From Stentor coeruleus (lineage: Eukaryota; Ciliophora; Heterotrichea; Heterotrichida; Stentoridae), in assembly GCA_001970955.1 (NCBI GenBank), contig MPUH01000373.1:1-59785 (forward strand): 59,785 nucleotides of DNA, written 5' to 3'. Shown here piece after piece: positions 19,411-31,485 of the stretch. Within the stretch, counting starts at the first letter, position 1; every line of letters starts with the position of its first letter. The notes beneath the pieces are model-generated. The model saw nothing but the letters and a program-made list of their open reading frames with translations, was not told the origin of the DNA and did not search any database. Position numbers and translations under genes: made by a program.

Positions 19411-22400
19411 ATGAGTGCACCTGATGATATTCCTATTGGTGGTAAAGGAGAATATGATATCCCTGGTGACGACTTGCCTATAAAAGGTGGAGCATATAAA
19501 ATCCCTGGTGATGAAATGCCTATAAAAGGAGGAACATATCAAATCCCTGGTGATGATATGCCAATAAAAGGAGGAGCATATGAAATCCCTGGCGATGAAT
19601 TACCTATAAAAGGTGGAGCATATAAAATCCCTGGTGATGAAATGCCTATAAAAGGAGGAAAATATGAAATCCCTAGTGAAGAAATACAGATAAAAGGAGG
19701 AGCATATGAAATTCCTGGTGATGAATTGCCGATAAAAGGTGGAGCATATAAAATCCCTAGTGAAGAAATACCTATAAAAGGAGGAAAATATGAAATCCCT
19801 AATGAAGAAATACCGATAAAAGGTGGAACATATGAAATTCCTGGTGATGAATTGCCGATAAAAGGTGGAGCATATAAAATCCCTGGCGAAGAAATGCCTA
19901 TAAAAGGAGGAACATATCAAATCCCTGGTGATGAAATGCCGATAAAAGGTGGAACATATGAAATCCCTGGTGATGAAATGCCGATAAAAGGTGGAACATA
20001 TGAAATCCCTGGTGATGAAATGCCGATAAAAGGGACTAATAAAATCCCTAGTAAAGAAATGCCTAAAAAAGTTGGAAGATATAAAGCCCCTAGTAAAGAA
20101 AAATCATTAAAAAGTGGAGCACATGAAACCATTAGTGATGAATTGCCTATAAAAGGAAAAAATAATGAAATTCTTGATACTGAAATACCGATAAAAGGAG
20201 GGACAAATGAAATACTTGATACTGAAATACCGATAAAAGGAGGAGCTTATGAAATCCCTGGTGATGAATTACCTATAAAAAGTGGAGCATATAAAATCCC
20301 AGAAAGCGAAGAAGGTGATATTCCTCTTGCTTCTAAAGGTGCTTATAAGCTTCCAGAACTAGAAGTTCCTGAAGAGCAAGAAAAAGAAGAAACTGGGCCA
20401 CTTGAGAAAAGAATCGAGTCTAAAAACTGGAAATCTCGCTGCAAAGCTTATGAAGAACTGACAAACATCCTCAAAAAAGACCCAAATGGCCCATTTTCTG
20501 ATTACTCTTCTGGACTTGTCAAGTACATTTCCGATTCAAACCCTGGAGCTCAAGAAAAAGCTCTTGATCTTTTAAAAGTGTATATAGAACTTCAACCTGA
20601 TATCGCCTTAGGACCATGTGAAGGATTAGTAAAAGCTTTAGTCGAAAAGGGAATGGCAAGTGCAAAGCCATCAATCAAAAACGAATCAACAACAATAATC
20701 CAAGACTTATTCTCTATACACAAAGACAATTTCGAAGCTTTCAACAATGGACTCATCTCCTGTCTAAACAACAAAAATATTAAAATCCAACAAGCAGCCA
20801 TGTTTGCCATTAATACAATCATGGGAGCATTTGGGGCTAAAAAGTTATCATTTAAACCTTTTGTAGGGATAATCGAAAAATATGCAGCAGCAAGTAACCC
20901 TCAAGTCCGTGGTGAGGCATTAAATTTTTATAAAGAATGTTTTAGATGGGTTCGAGATCTAATCAAACCTAATGTAGAAAAGCTAAAAAAACCTCAACAA
21001 GATGAGCTTGAAAAAGCTTTTAGTGAAATTACAGAAACTCCAATACCTACTAAATGGTTAAAATGTGAAGAAGCTCAAGCTAAAAAACAATTAGAAGCTG
21101 GGATTAGTATATCAAAACCAATTGATATTTATGAAATGGCTGATGCAAAAGATATATTCACAAAATATGGAGAAAAATGGTGCAATGGAGTTTTGGCAAT
21201 GGAAAAATGGACTGAAAAAAAATCTGCTTTAGAAGAACTTAATAAAGAAGCTGACTACCCAAAACTTGCAGAAAAAAGCGCAATTGAACTTGTGACAATG
21301 GCAAAAAGGCTTATTAATGATAGTAATGTTAATGTTATGCTTCAGACTATGAAAATGGTTGGATTGTTAGCTAAAGGTCAGCGAAAGTATTTTGATAATT
21401 ATGCAAAACAGTTTTTACCTGTAATTCTTCAGAAGTTTAAAGATAAAAAGACTTTAGTCTTACAAGAAGCACATTCAAGCTTAGATAATCTAATGTTTAG
21501 TCTAAGTCTTGAACAGAGTATTGAAGATTTTAAAGAAGCTCTTGAAGATAAAACCCCATCAGTTAAAACAAATACATGTCAATTTTTAGAAAGATTATTT
21601 GATAGAATCCCTATAAATGAAACTAAAGCTCAAGCTAAGCTTTTTTCTACAATTATGAAGAAAAATACTGATGATTCAACACCTGATGTTAGACAAGCAG
21701 CATTTAAGCTTTTAGCTGTACTTTGTAATAAATGTCCAGAAATTGTTAATCCTATTATTCGTGATTTACCTGCAGCTAAAATGAAGAAAATCGAAGAAGC
21801 TGGAGGAGCTGCTCAAGGGGCTTTATCTAATACTTCACAACCTGCAACAAAAGCTCCTGAAGAAAAAAAAGATAAAGTCAAAACTGAAAGTTTAAATAAA
21901 ACTGGATCAACACCGACTATACCTAAAAAAGAACCCCCAAAANTCTTTATCTAATACTTCACAACCTGTAACAAAAGCTCCTGAAGAAAAAAAAGATAAA
22001 GCCAAAACTGAAAGTTTAAATAAAACTGGATCAACACCGACTATACCTAAAAAAGAACCCCCAAAAACTGCATCAGCTGGGAAAACACAAGCACAACCTG
22101 TAGCAAAAGCACCTGAAAAAGAAGAAGAAGAAGTTGTTACAACAATCTCAGCAGAAGAAGCTGAAACTATAGTCACAGGGTTTCTACCTTCTGATGTTTT
22201 AACACAACTTAAAGATAACGCTTGGAAAGAAAAACAAGCCGGTCTTCAAAAACTTTCTGAATGGATCGCAGAAAACTCACAATTAGTCAATTCACAAAAC
22301 GAACCTATTTTACGGTTTGTAAGAAGTACAGTCAAAGATTGGAAGGAAAACAATTTCAATGTTGTCAAAGCTGCAATTGAAATTTTTAAAAATATAAGCG

Positions 22401-25400
22401 AAAACTATACAATTTCTAAAAGAGCTGCAGCTTCTGTATTAAATACGACAGCATTAGAAAAACTTGCTGATGCTAAGCTTTTAGAGGTTTATACTTCATG
22501 TATAAGTTCATTATTTTCTGTACTTGGACCAAGATTTGTCATTGGGCTTATAATAAAAAATACAGCAGATTCAAACAAACCAAAAGTTGTATCAGAATGT
22601 TGTGGGATAATAGGAAAAGCTATAACTGAATATGGTCCACATACAGTAAATCTAAAAGATGTGGTTGATTATGCTAAAGTTGGACTTGCAGGGGCGAATC
22701 CTGCAATAAAAAAAGCAAGTCAAGCTTTAACTCTTATTGTTTATAGTTTTTTAGGAGATAAACTAACTCCTTTACTTACAGAAATAAAAGAATCGACTAT
22801 GAAAGTTTTACAAGAAGAGTTTTCTAAGACTGAACTTGTGAAGAACCCAACATTTAAAACATATAAAGGTCAAGAGGTTGTAAAAGTTGTAGATGCACGT
22901 AAAGCTTTAGATGAAGCAATGCCTAGAGCTAATATAGAAAAGCTTTTAACTCCAGCTTTGATTAAAAAAATCACTGATGCTAATTGGAAAGTTCGTAAAG
23001 AAGGACTTGATGATTTTGAAGGGATTTTAGATTCAAGTGGTATGAGAATCATCCCAATTGGTCTTGATGTTATAATAAAACCTCTTGTTGGGAGGATTTC
23101 TGACCCAAATAAATCTTTAGTAAGACAAACTTTATTATTAACAGGTAAACTTGCTGGAGCTCTAGGAATGGAAAGTAAAAACCTTGCTAGGCATTTTCTT
23201 CCACCAATTATAGGATGTTTTGCTGATAAAATGAACTTACTTCGTGCTGATGCTCTTACTGCTGTTAATAAATGGGCTGAAGAAGCTGGACTTGATACTA
23301 TTATTACATATGCTTCAGGTCCTTTATGTATTGATAATCCTGAATTACGTTCTGAACTTTTAGGATGGTTATTAGATCATAAGGAGAAATTTAAAGAAAA
23401 TGATATGAAACCATATATTCAAGGAACTTTAGCTTGTTTACAAGATAGGACAGCACCGATAAGGACTAAAGCTGAAAGTCTTTTTGCTGAAGTTGTTGAA
23501 TGTGTGGGTTTTGAAGCTTTTCAACCTTTTTTAAAAGATATCAAACCAGCGGTTATGAATACTTTAAATACGATTTTTGATAAATATAAACATAGAGCTC
23601 CTGAACCTGAACTTAGTGAATCTATAACTTTACCCCCAAGACAACATAGGGGTAATAAAGAACCTTCACAAACAAACAGATCAGGGTCTAAAGAAGCTCA
23701 GAAATCCAAACCAGGAATTCAAGCTAGAATGTCAAGTGAAAGCGACCTAAAAAGCAATTTAAAAAAACCTGAGTCTCGTTCTAGTAGAGGTTCAATACAA
23801 ACAGAAATCAGCATAACTGTTCCAGGAAGTAAAATAAAAAGACTTGAACAAGAAGCTAAATGTAAATGGACTGTTGAAGATATCAGAAACGATTACCATG
23901 AAAAACTCAAAGAACAAATGCGAACTGCCGTAACTTCAGACCTTTTTACTCTTTTATACCACAATGATTTCAAAAAACAAGTTGAGGGTGTCACATTTTT
24001 AACTGGACTTATAAACACTTTAACCAAAGAATTTATTGAAATCCTTGATATTATTTTTAGATGGGTATGGATTAGATTTCAAGAATCTGCTAACACCCAA
24101 CTTATCAAAGCAATTTTAGAAATGTTAGAATCTTTAATCAATACACTTATAAAAGAATCATATAAACTTCATGAAGTTGAAGCAAGTCTTTTCCTTCCTA
24201 TAATCTGTGAAAAAAGTGGTCAAAATAATGTTCAATTTAAAAATATGATAAGATCTATTATCCATAATTCAGCTAGGATTTATAATCCAGAAAAAGTGTT
24301 TATTTTTGTTATAAATGGATGTAATTCTAAAAACACTAAAAGCAAAGTTGAATGTCTTGAAGAGATTTCAGAACTTGTTAAGGAATTTGGTATTGAAATA
24401 TGTTTAAGTAAAGATGTTAAGACTATAGCTAAACATGCAAGTAGTCAAGATAATAATGTTAGAACTGCAGCTGTACAGACTATGGGAGAGATTTATAAAT
24501 TAAAAGGTGAACAGGTATGGCAAATGATGGGAGAAATTCCTGATAAAGTTAAAGATTTGTTTGATCAGAGGTTTAGAGCTGTTGGTGGAGGTGGGAAAAA
24601 ATTAGGTAAAGAAGGAGCTGGGTCTAGAATGCAGACACCTAGGAATAAATCTTTGATAGCCAGTTTTGATAATTCAAGATCTACAACTCCTGTTTTACCT
24701 AAGGAAGATAGTGAAATTAGAGAACAGAAATTGTCTATAGGATCATGTGAAGAAGGTAAAGAAGTTAAGGAAAATAAAGAAGTTAAGGATAATAAAAATT
24801 TACGTCGAGAAGGTTTAGGATCGAAGATGCATAATTTAGCTGAAGGTAAAGAACTTCATAAGAGTCTTCCTCCGATTGATACGCATAATTCTTTTTCACC
24901 AATGCCTGAAGAGATTAAGGAAAAAGATAATGAAAGTGATAGGATACCAGTGATCAACATAATAGAAATGCACGACTCATCTAGTCCGATATCTCAATTC
25001 AAACCTGAAAGTAATATTTCTCAAGCAGACATCGACATCCCTAATGAAAGTCTACTCTACGACCTCAAAAAAATCCCTAACGAAAGTCTGCTAAATGTAT
25101 CCTCAAAACTAGAAGACTCTGCCTCTGAATTAGATAAGCTTATCGATACCTTATGTCATGGAGATATGAGCAATCGTGTTGATGCTCTAGTATCAATAAA
25201 TGACTTAATCCTTAATAATCTTGAAGCACACAAAGAAGAGCTCCAAAAAAAAGCAAACAATCTAGCTGATGCCTTAACAAAAGTTATCATAATAACTTTT
25301 GATAAACCAGTTGCAGATATCCCTTTGCGATTCGCAAAGTACATANACAAAAGTTATCATAATAACTTTTGATAAACCAGTTGCAGATATCCCTTTGCGA

Positions 25401-26417
25401 TTCGCAAAGTACATATTAAACGTCGTAAGCAAAGTCTGCTGTACAAAAATCATCATGAGAGAATTAAATGAAACTTCTCTTTTCTCATTAGTCGAACAAA
25501 TCCTAACTCGTTTACTAATAGAAAACCTAGAAAAAGTTGGGGGAAACGGTGAAGGTGAACTTATGCTAAAAACCCTTAATGGGACAATGCTAAGAGTATT
25601 AGAGCATTGTCGTCCAACAAGAACATTTATAGTCTTAATAAGACTTTTGACTAAATATAAAAGTGGTGCATCGTTACAAAAAATGACAGGGTTGATAATA
25701 AGATGTTTATTAAAACTAACAAAAATCATGAGTGGACTTATACATCAAATTGAAATAGACAAACTTTTATTAGTAATGCATGAATATCTATCAGGATATA
25801 AACTTGCTGGGATTGATGACTTAGGAAGTAAAACAATAAAAACTATACTAACAGAAGTAGTCAAATTACAAGGACCTACTATCTGGACATCATATGAAGA
25901 AATCCGTAAACATTCAGTACCAGATGTACATATGGAAAAATGGATAACAGCAATACTTAATAGCTCAACACATGGACCAAGTACTTTGATATCTCCACGT
26001 AGTAAACCTATAGATATAATATCAGATATATTCTCTATAATCAAACATGATTATACAAAAGGATTTACTCAACTTATGGAACATTTTACAGCAAATCCAA
26101 CAGTTGATTATACTTCATATATATCAACTTTACCTATTGAACTTCAACAAAAAGTTAGAGAAGATTTAGAAGTTAGGTTAAAGAAAAAAGAGAGTAGTAC
26201 TGAAAACACAAACATTGGAGGGTGTAATTTTCAAGATTTTAAAGAAAGGCTGAGTATGATGAAACAAAGATATGGAATTGCAACATCAAATGCACAACCT
26301 TCAGATGTCACGGCTACATTGGATAATTTAAGGAATAAGGTGTCGAAGAAAAATGATGACCCTTCGTCTATGACTGAAATTAAAAGCCGCATTCAGAATT
26401 TTAGAAATAGCAAGTAA
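19411..26417 (+). CDS. CKAP5: XMAP215/ch-TOG family microtubule polymerase with N-terminal repeat array (frame broken by two assembly duplications)
   Basis: A TOG-domain protein that binds tubulin and speeds microtubule growth at plus ends and organising centres. The ATG at 19411 gives MSAPDDIPIGG. About 20 units of a 14-residue repeat (type IPGDELPIKGGAYE) follow at 19459-20295. Five TOG domains come next: TOG1 about 20400-21040, TOG2 21130-21790, TOG3 22170-22830, TOG4 22930-23600 and TOG5 23880-24590. The tubulin-contacting Trp loop is present in TOG1-4 (KNWKSRCKAYEEL, EKWTEKKSALEEL, NAWKEKQAGLQKL, ANWKVRKEGLDDF). TOG5 has Phe, as in the animal proteins. A basic linker at 23610-23870 and a Ser/Lys-rich linker lead to the conserved C-terminal helical domain (about 25130-26170). 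The frame breaks at the N at 21943 (122-bp duplicate, 124-nt offset) and at 25346 (69-bp duplicate, 70-nt offset). Dropping one copy of each leaves 6813 nt, exactly 2271 codons, so the gene is probably intact with 2270 residues. Human ch-TOG is about 2030, and the repeats account for the excess. Confidence 0.95.
19459..20295 (+). repeat. Coding 42-bp repeat array, about 20 units, in XMAP215
   Basis: Units of 14 residues follow IP-[GSN]-[DE]-E-[LMI]-PIKGG-[ATK]-Y-[EKQ]. The first 13 are nearly uniform, units 14-19 are degenerate (one of 13 residues, others without Tyr), and unit 20 is again canonical. Conserved positions are Ile-Pro, the acidic pair, PIKGG and Tyr. Confidence 0.95.
21821..22066. 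repeat. Contig-end duplication around N at 21943, inside XMAP215
   Basis: 122 bp at 21821-21942 recur at 21945-22066 with at least two substitutions. The offset of 124 nt is not a multiple of three and causes the apparent frameshift. Confidence 0.93.
25277..25415. repeat. Contig-end duplication around N at 25346, inside XMAP215
   Basis: 69 bp at 25277-25345 recur without change at 25347-25415. The 70-nt offset shifts the frame within the C-terminal domain. Confidence 0.93.
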
Positions 26418-27050
26418 TATTAAGCATGGTATTTAACCTATTCTCTATAGAATTAATAATTTTATTAGGTTTTCTATTTTCATACGCTTATTCTAGAATT
26501 GTCTTTTATATAAAATAGGGTCAATATATGGGTTCATGAACTTTACGATTTTTTATTAATTTACTTGCTTGTTATTAAACTTTGCATGTAGAATTATTAT
26601 TTTGAGAGAAAAATTGCTGATTTTTTTGACTTTATTTGGGTAGATTTTATGTTTATCCTAAATTTTTTCTTTGGTTTTTGCTTTTTTCCTGCTTGTGAAT
26701 TAGGATTAAATATGATGCCTGGCCTAATTATAGATTTTTATATTAAGTTTTACAGGTGGAGCATGTGCTTTTTTATTTTTTTGCCTCTCTGAAGACAAGA
26801 AATATTTGTTTTCAAGCTTAGAATTTTTTTTTAGCAATTTTCGCTGCATTAATCGAATTTTATAAATTTAGTTCATGAATCTTAGTTTTGGTGCACTTAA
26901 AACTTATAAAATTGTATAGGAAATAAATATACCTAATAACTCTTTATATTCTATTTTTATTATAATAATATATGCTGCGTGCTAGGAAAACATAATAAAG
27001 TTTAAATTATCTAATATTCTAATAATATTCAGAAAATTATAATAACAATT
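26418..27050. repeat. Spacer A of the tandem XMAP215-C duplication
   Basis: Non-coding sequence whose beginning (taacctattctctatag) and later parts (ttgttttcaagcttagaa) recur in order at 28840-29455 and, shortened, at 31590-31990. It is therefore part of the duplicated unit and probably holds the promoter of the B-box gene. Confidence 0.8.
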
Positions 27051-28823
27051 ATGGACCTTAAATGCTCTTATTCTGGTTGCCCTAAAGAGGTCTTTTGGCA
27101 ATGTACTTGCCTTGAGAAATTTACGTTCTGTGATGCTCATGCCAGAGATCACTCAAAGGTAAAGAAATGCTTCGAAGAAAATATAAGAAATAAATACATT
27201 GATTCATTAGCGAAGCAATATAAAAATGCCCTATGTCTTATTGAATCTGATTATATCAAACTAGCTCAAGAAATGATAGCAGAAGTTAATGGTTGCTTTA
27301 TTGATAATTTATGCTACTTAAATAGAAAGAAAAAAGAAGTAAATGACTTAATTTTAAACGAGCAGATAGATCAAGCTGAAACTATAGTAAACTGGAGTAA
27401 TACCCTTAATATTATGCAAAGAGAAAGGAAGTCTTATTATTTAAGTTTACGAAAACTATTATGCATAGACAATAGCTTTATAAAAATTGTTACAGATACA
27501 GAAAAACTTGAAGACGATCTAAAAAAGATTAGAAAAGACTTTGAAGAATCTCTTAACAAAATTAATGGTCTAGAAAAAGAGCTAAAAAATAGTCAAAAAA
27601 TATCTGAAGAGTTTGAGCTTAAGTATGAGCATGAGAAAAATAAATTAAATCAAGAAAAAAAATATTTTGAAGAGCAAATTGTTATGCTTCGCAAGGGTAT
27701 AGAAGAACTCGATAAAAAATCAAGTCCAGAAGTTAAAGAAGATGCAAAAGATGAAGATATGCCATCTAACATGAGAGATACATCTGACTTGGCGATTAAA
27801 ATTGATAAACATATCAAAACCTTATGCTACGGAGATATGACTAATAGTGTTGATGCTCTAGTAGCAATAAAGGACATAGTCCTCAACAAACTTGAAGAAC
27901 ACAAAGAATTGCTCAAAAAAAAAGCTAACAACCTAGTTGATGCCTTAACAAAAGTTATCATAAAAACTTTTGATAAACCAGCTGCAGATATCCCTTTTCG
28001 ATTCGCAAAGTACATGCTAACTGTCGTAAACAAAGTCTGCTGTACAAAAATCATCATGAGTGAACTCAATGAAATTACTCTTTTCGCATTAATCGAACAA
28101 ATCTTAACTTGTTCACTGATAGATAACCTAGAACAAGCTGGGGAAAAAGCTGAAGGAGAACTTATCCTAAAAAATATTAATGAGACAATGCTAAGAATAT
28201 TAGAGCATTGCCATCCAACAAGAACATTTATAATCTTAATAAGACTTTTGACTAAATACAAAAGTGGTGCATCGTTACAAAAAATGCCAGGGTTGATAAT
28301 AAGATGCTTGCTAAAACTTACAAAAATCATGAGTGAACTTATACATCAAATTGAATTAGACAAACTTTTATTAGTAATGCATGAATACCTATCAGGATAT
28401 GGGATTGATGATATTGATGGAAATAGAGCAATAAAATTTATACTAACAGAATTAGTCAATTTACAAGGACCTACTATCTGGATATCATATGAAGAAATCC
28501 GTAAACACTCAGTACCAGATGTGCATATGGAAAAATGGATAACAGAAATACTTAATAGTTCAATTCATGGACAAAATGCTTTGATATCTCCACGTAGTAA
28601 ACCTATAGATATAATATCAGATATATTCTCTATAATAAAGCATGATTATACAAAAGGATTTACTCAGCTTATGGAACATTTTGGAGCAAATCTAACAGTT
28701 GACTATACTTCATATATATCAACTTTACCTATTGAACTTCAACAGAAAGTTAGAGAAGACCTAGAAGCTAGCAAGGTATCGAATCAAATGATGACTAAAA
28801 TTAAGGCTAATTCAGAGTTTTAA
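27051..28823 (+). CDS. Chimeric B-box-like zinc finger / coiled coil / XMAP215 C-terminal domain protein
   Basis: A 590-residue fusion. Residues 1-40 carry a B-box-like zinc-binding pattern: Cys5, Cys10, Cys18, Cys20, Cys27, His30 and His34 (MDLKCSYSGC, WQCTCLEKFTFCDAHARDH). Residues of about 130-240 are coiled coil (GLEKELKNSQKISEEFELKY, EKKYFEEQIVMLRKGIEELD). From about residue 245 the protein is a close copy of the C-terminal domain of the XMAP215 gene just upstream (shared: PTRTFI, LTKYKSGASLQKM, EEIRKHSVPDVHMEKWIT, STLPIELQQKVREDLE). The copy ends early (KIKANSEF) and lacks the last 60 or so residues. In XMAP215 proteins the C-terminal region engages adaptors such as TACC or SLAIN. A fusion without TOG domains could act as an adaptor or competitor at the same sites; that is inference. 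The frame is fully open, which argues for selection. Confidence 0.88.
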   Translation: MDLKCSYSGCPKEVFWQCTCLEKFTFCDAHARDHSKVKKCFEENIRNKYIDSLAKQYKNALCLIESDYIKLAQEMIAEVNGCFIDNLCYLNRKKKEVNDLILNEQIDQAETIVNWSNTLNIMQRERKSYYLSLRKLLCIDNSFIKIVTDTEKLEDDLKKIRKDFEESLNKINGLEKELKNSQKISEEFELKYEHEKNKLNQEKKYFEEQIVMLRKGIEELDKKSSPEVKEDAKDEDMPSNMRDTSDLAIKIDKHIKTLCYGDMTNSVDALVAIKDIVLNKLEEHKELLKKKANNLVDALTKVIIKTFDKPAADIPFRFAKYMLTVVNKVCCTKIIMSELNEITLFALIEQILTCSLIDNLEQAGEKAEGELILKNINETMLRILEHCHPTRTFIILIRLLTKYKSGASLQKMPGLIIRCLLKLTKIMSELIHQIELDKLLLVMHEYLSGYGIDDIDGNRAIKFILTELVNLQGPTIWISYEEIRKHSVPDVHMEKWITEILNSSIHGQNALISPRSKPIDIISDIFSIIKHDYTKGFTQLMEHFGANLTVDYTSYISTLPIELQQKVREDLEASKVSNQMMTKIKANSEF

Positions 28824-29455
28824 ATAGAAAAAAATATTAAGTATGATATTTAACCTATTCTCTATAGAGTTAATAATTTGTTGAGATTTTAGACTTTCAT
28901 ACGCTTATTCGTAATTGTCTCCCACATATGATAAGGGTTAATATGCAATTCATAAACTTGAAGGCTTTCTTTTAATTCAATTGCCTGTTAGAAATATGAT
29001 ATCTGAGCCAAGGTAGCGATACTTAAATGCCATTTATTTTTTGACTTTATCTAGGTATATTTTATGCTTATCCTAAACTCTTTTCTTGGATATTGTTAAT
29101 TCTTCGGCTTATGAAATTGAATTTAAAGTGATACCTGGCCTAATTAAAGTATTTTATATTACATTTTGCAGGTTTGGTATGCGCTTTTTATTTTTTTTGT
29201 CTCCTTGATAACAAGAGATATTTGTTTTCAAGCTTAGAATTTTTTTAGCAATTTTAGCTGCATTAATTAAATTTTATAAATTCACTTCACGAACCTTAGT
29301 TTTTGGTGCACTTAAAATTTATAGAGGGAATAAATATACCTAATTTTTCTTTATACTCTGTTTTTATTATAATAATATATGTTGTGCTATGAAAACATAA
29401 TAAAGATTTAATTAGCTAATATTTTAATCAAATTCAGATAATTATAATAATAATT
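28824..29455. repeat. Spacer B of the tandem XMAP215-C duplication
   Basis: Collinear with 26418-27050 over most of its length, with substitutions and small indels. It leads into the N-terminus of the third copy. Confidence 0.8.
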
Positions 29456-29525
29456 ATGGACCTTAAATGCTCTTATTCTGGTTGCCATAAAGAGGTCGCC
29501 TGGCAATGTACTTGCCTTGAGAAAT

Positions 29526-29640
29526 TTATATTCTGCGAAGTTCATGCCAGAAATCACTCAAGGGTAAAGAAATGCTTAGCAGATGCCTTGAGAAATTTAC
29601 GTTCTGTGATGCTCATGCCAGAGATCACTCAAAGGTAAAA
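29526..29640 (+). repeat. Internal duplication matching the intact chimera exactly
   Basis: The segment from 29584 to 29639 repeats the preceding zinc-finger text. It is identical over 56 bp to 27108-27163 of the intact copy, whereas the flanking pseudogene copy has diverged. Confidence 0.8.
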
Positions 29641-31349
29641 AATGCTTTGAAGAAAATATAAGAAATAAATACATTAATTCATCTTAATATTTTTAAAATG
29701 CCCTATGCCATATTGAATCTGATTATATCAAACTGGCTCAAGAAATGATAGCAGAAGTTAATAGTTGCTTTGTTGAAAATATATGCTTCTTAAAAAAAAG
29801 AATAAAAGAAGTAAATGACTTAATTTTAAATGAGCATATAGATCAAGCTGAAACTATAGTAAACTGGAGTAATACCCTTAATATTTTGCAAAGAGAGAGA
29901 AAATCTTATTATTTAAGTTTACGAGAACTGCTATGCATAGATAATAGCTTTATAAAAATTGTAACCAATACAGATAAACTTGAAGAAGAACTAAAAACGA
30001 TTAAAAAAAACTTTGAAGAATCTCTTAAAAAAGTTGATGGTCTGGAAAAAGAGTTAAAAAATAGTTATAAGCTCAATCAAGAAATATCTAAGGAGTTTGA
30101 GTTTGAAAAAAATAAATTAAATCAAGAAAAGAAAAGAAATATTTAGAAGAGCAAAATTTTATGATTCGCAAGGATTTGGAAGAACTCAAAAAAAAATTAA
30201 GTCCAAAAGATGAAGATATGCCATCTAACATGATAGAAACATCTGACTTGGCGATTAAAATTGATAAACACATCGAAATCTTAATCAACGGAGATATGGC
30301 TGATCGTGTTGATACTTTAGTAGCAATAAATGAAATAGTCCTCAACGAACTTGAAGAACACAAAGTAGTGCTACAAAAAAAAGCTAACAACTTAATTGAT
30401 GCCTTAACAAAAGTTATCATAATAACTTTTAATAAACCAGTCGCAGATATCTCTTTTCGATTTGCAAAGTACATGCTAAATGTTGTAAAAAAAATCTGCT
30501 ATACAAAAATCATCATGAGAGAGCTAAATGAAACTTCTCTTTTAGTATTTATCGAACAAATCCTAACTTGTTTAATAATGGACAACCTAGAAAAAGCTGG
30601 GGAAAAGGTGAAGGAGAGATTATGCTAAAAACCCTTAATGAGGTAATGCTAAATATATTAGAAAATTGTCATCCAACAAGAATATTTATAGTCTTAATAA
30701 GACTTATGGCTAAATATAAAAGTGGTGCATCGTTACAAAAAATGAAAGAGTTGATAATAAAATGTTTGTTAAAACTTACAAAAATCATGAGTGGGCCTAT
30801 ACATCAAATTGAAATAGATAAGCTCTTATTAGTAATACATGAATACCTATCAGAATATAAACTTGCTAAGATTGGTTACATAGAAAGTAAAGCAATACAA
30901 ACTATACTAACAGAAGTGGTCAAATTGCAAGGACATACTATCTGGACATCATATGAAAAAATCCGTAAACACTCAGTACCAGATGTATATATGGAAAAAT
31001 GGATAACAGAAATACTTAATAGCTCACTAAATGAATCAAGCGCTTTAATAACTCCAAGTAGTAAACCTATTGATATAATTTCAGATATATTCTCTACAAT
31101 CAAATGTGATTATGCAAAAGGATTTACTCAACTTATAGATCATTTTACAGCAAATCCAACAGCTGATTATACTTCATATATATCAACTTTACCTATTGAA
31201 CTTCAACAGAAAGTTAGAGAAGACTTAGAAGTTATGTTAAAGAAAAAAGATAGTATCACTGAAAGCCCGTATAACCTTCAAGACCTTAAAAAAAGGGTGA
31301 GTGAAATGAAACAAAGATATGGAATTGAAACACCAAAAGCAAAATCTTC

Positions 31350-31485
31350 AGATTTCACGTTGGAAAAAGCAAAACCTTCAGATGTCATGTTAGAAAAAGC
31401 AAAACCTTCAGATGTCATGCTAGAAAAAGCAAAACCTTCAGATGTCACGTTGGAAAAAGCAAAACCTTCAGATGTCACGTTGGAT
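31350..31485 (+). repeat. 30-bp coding-derived repeat (EKAKPSDV units)
   Basis: About five units reading [LM]EKAKPSDV[TM] in the pseudogene tail. XMAP215 has a single related site (AQPSDVTATLDN near 26295), so the array expanded in this copy. Confidence 0.9.

Noticed and set aside
19600..20132. Two minus-strand frames across the XMAP215 repeat
   Set aside because: They stay open only because the 42-bp repeat lacks stops in other frames.
21944..22660. Reading the XMAP215 gene as two separate genes with an intergenic gap
   Set aside because: TOG3 is fully encoded in this interval once one copy of the 122-bp duplicate is dropped.
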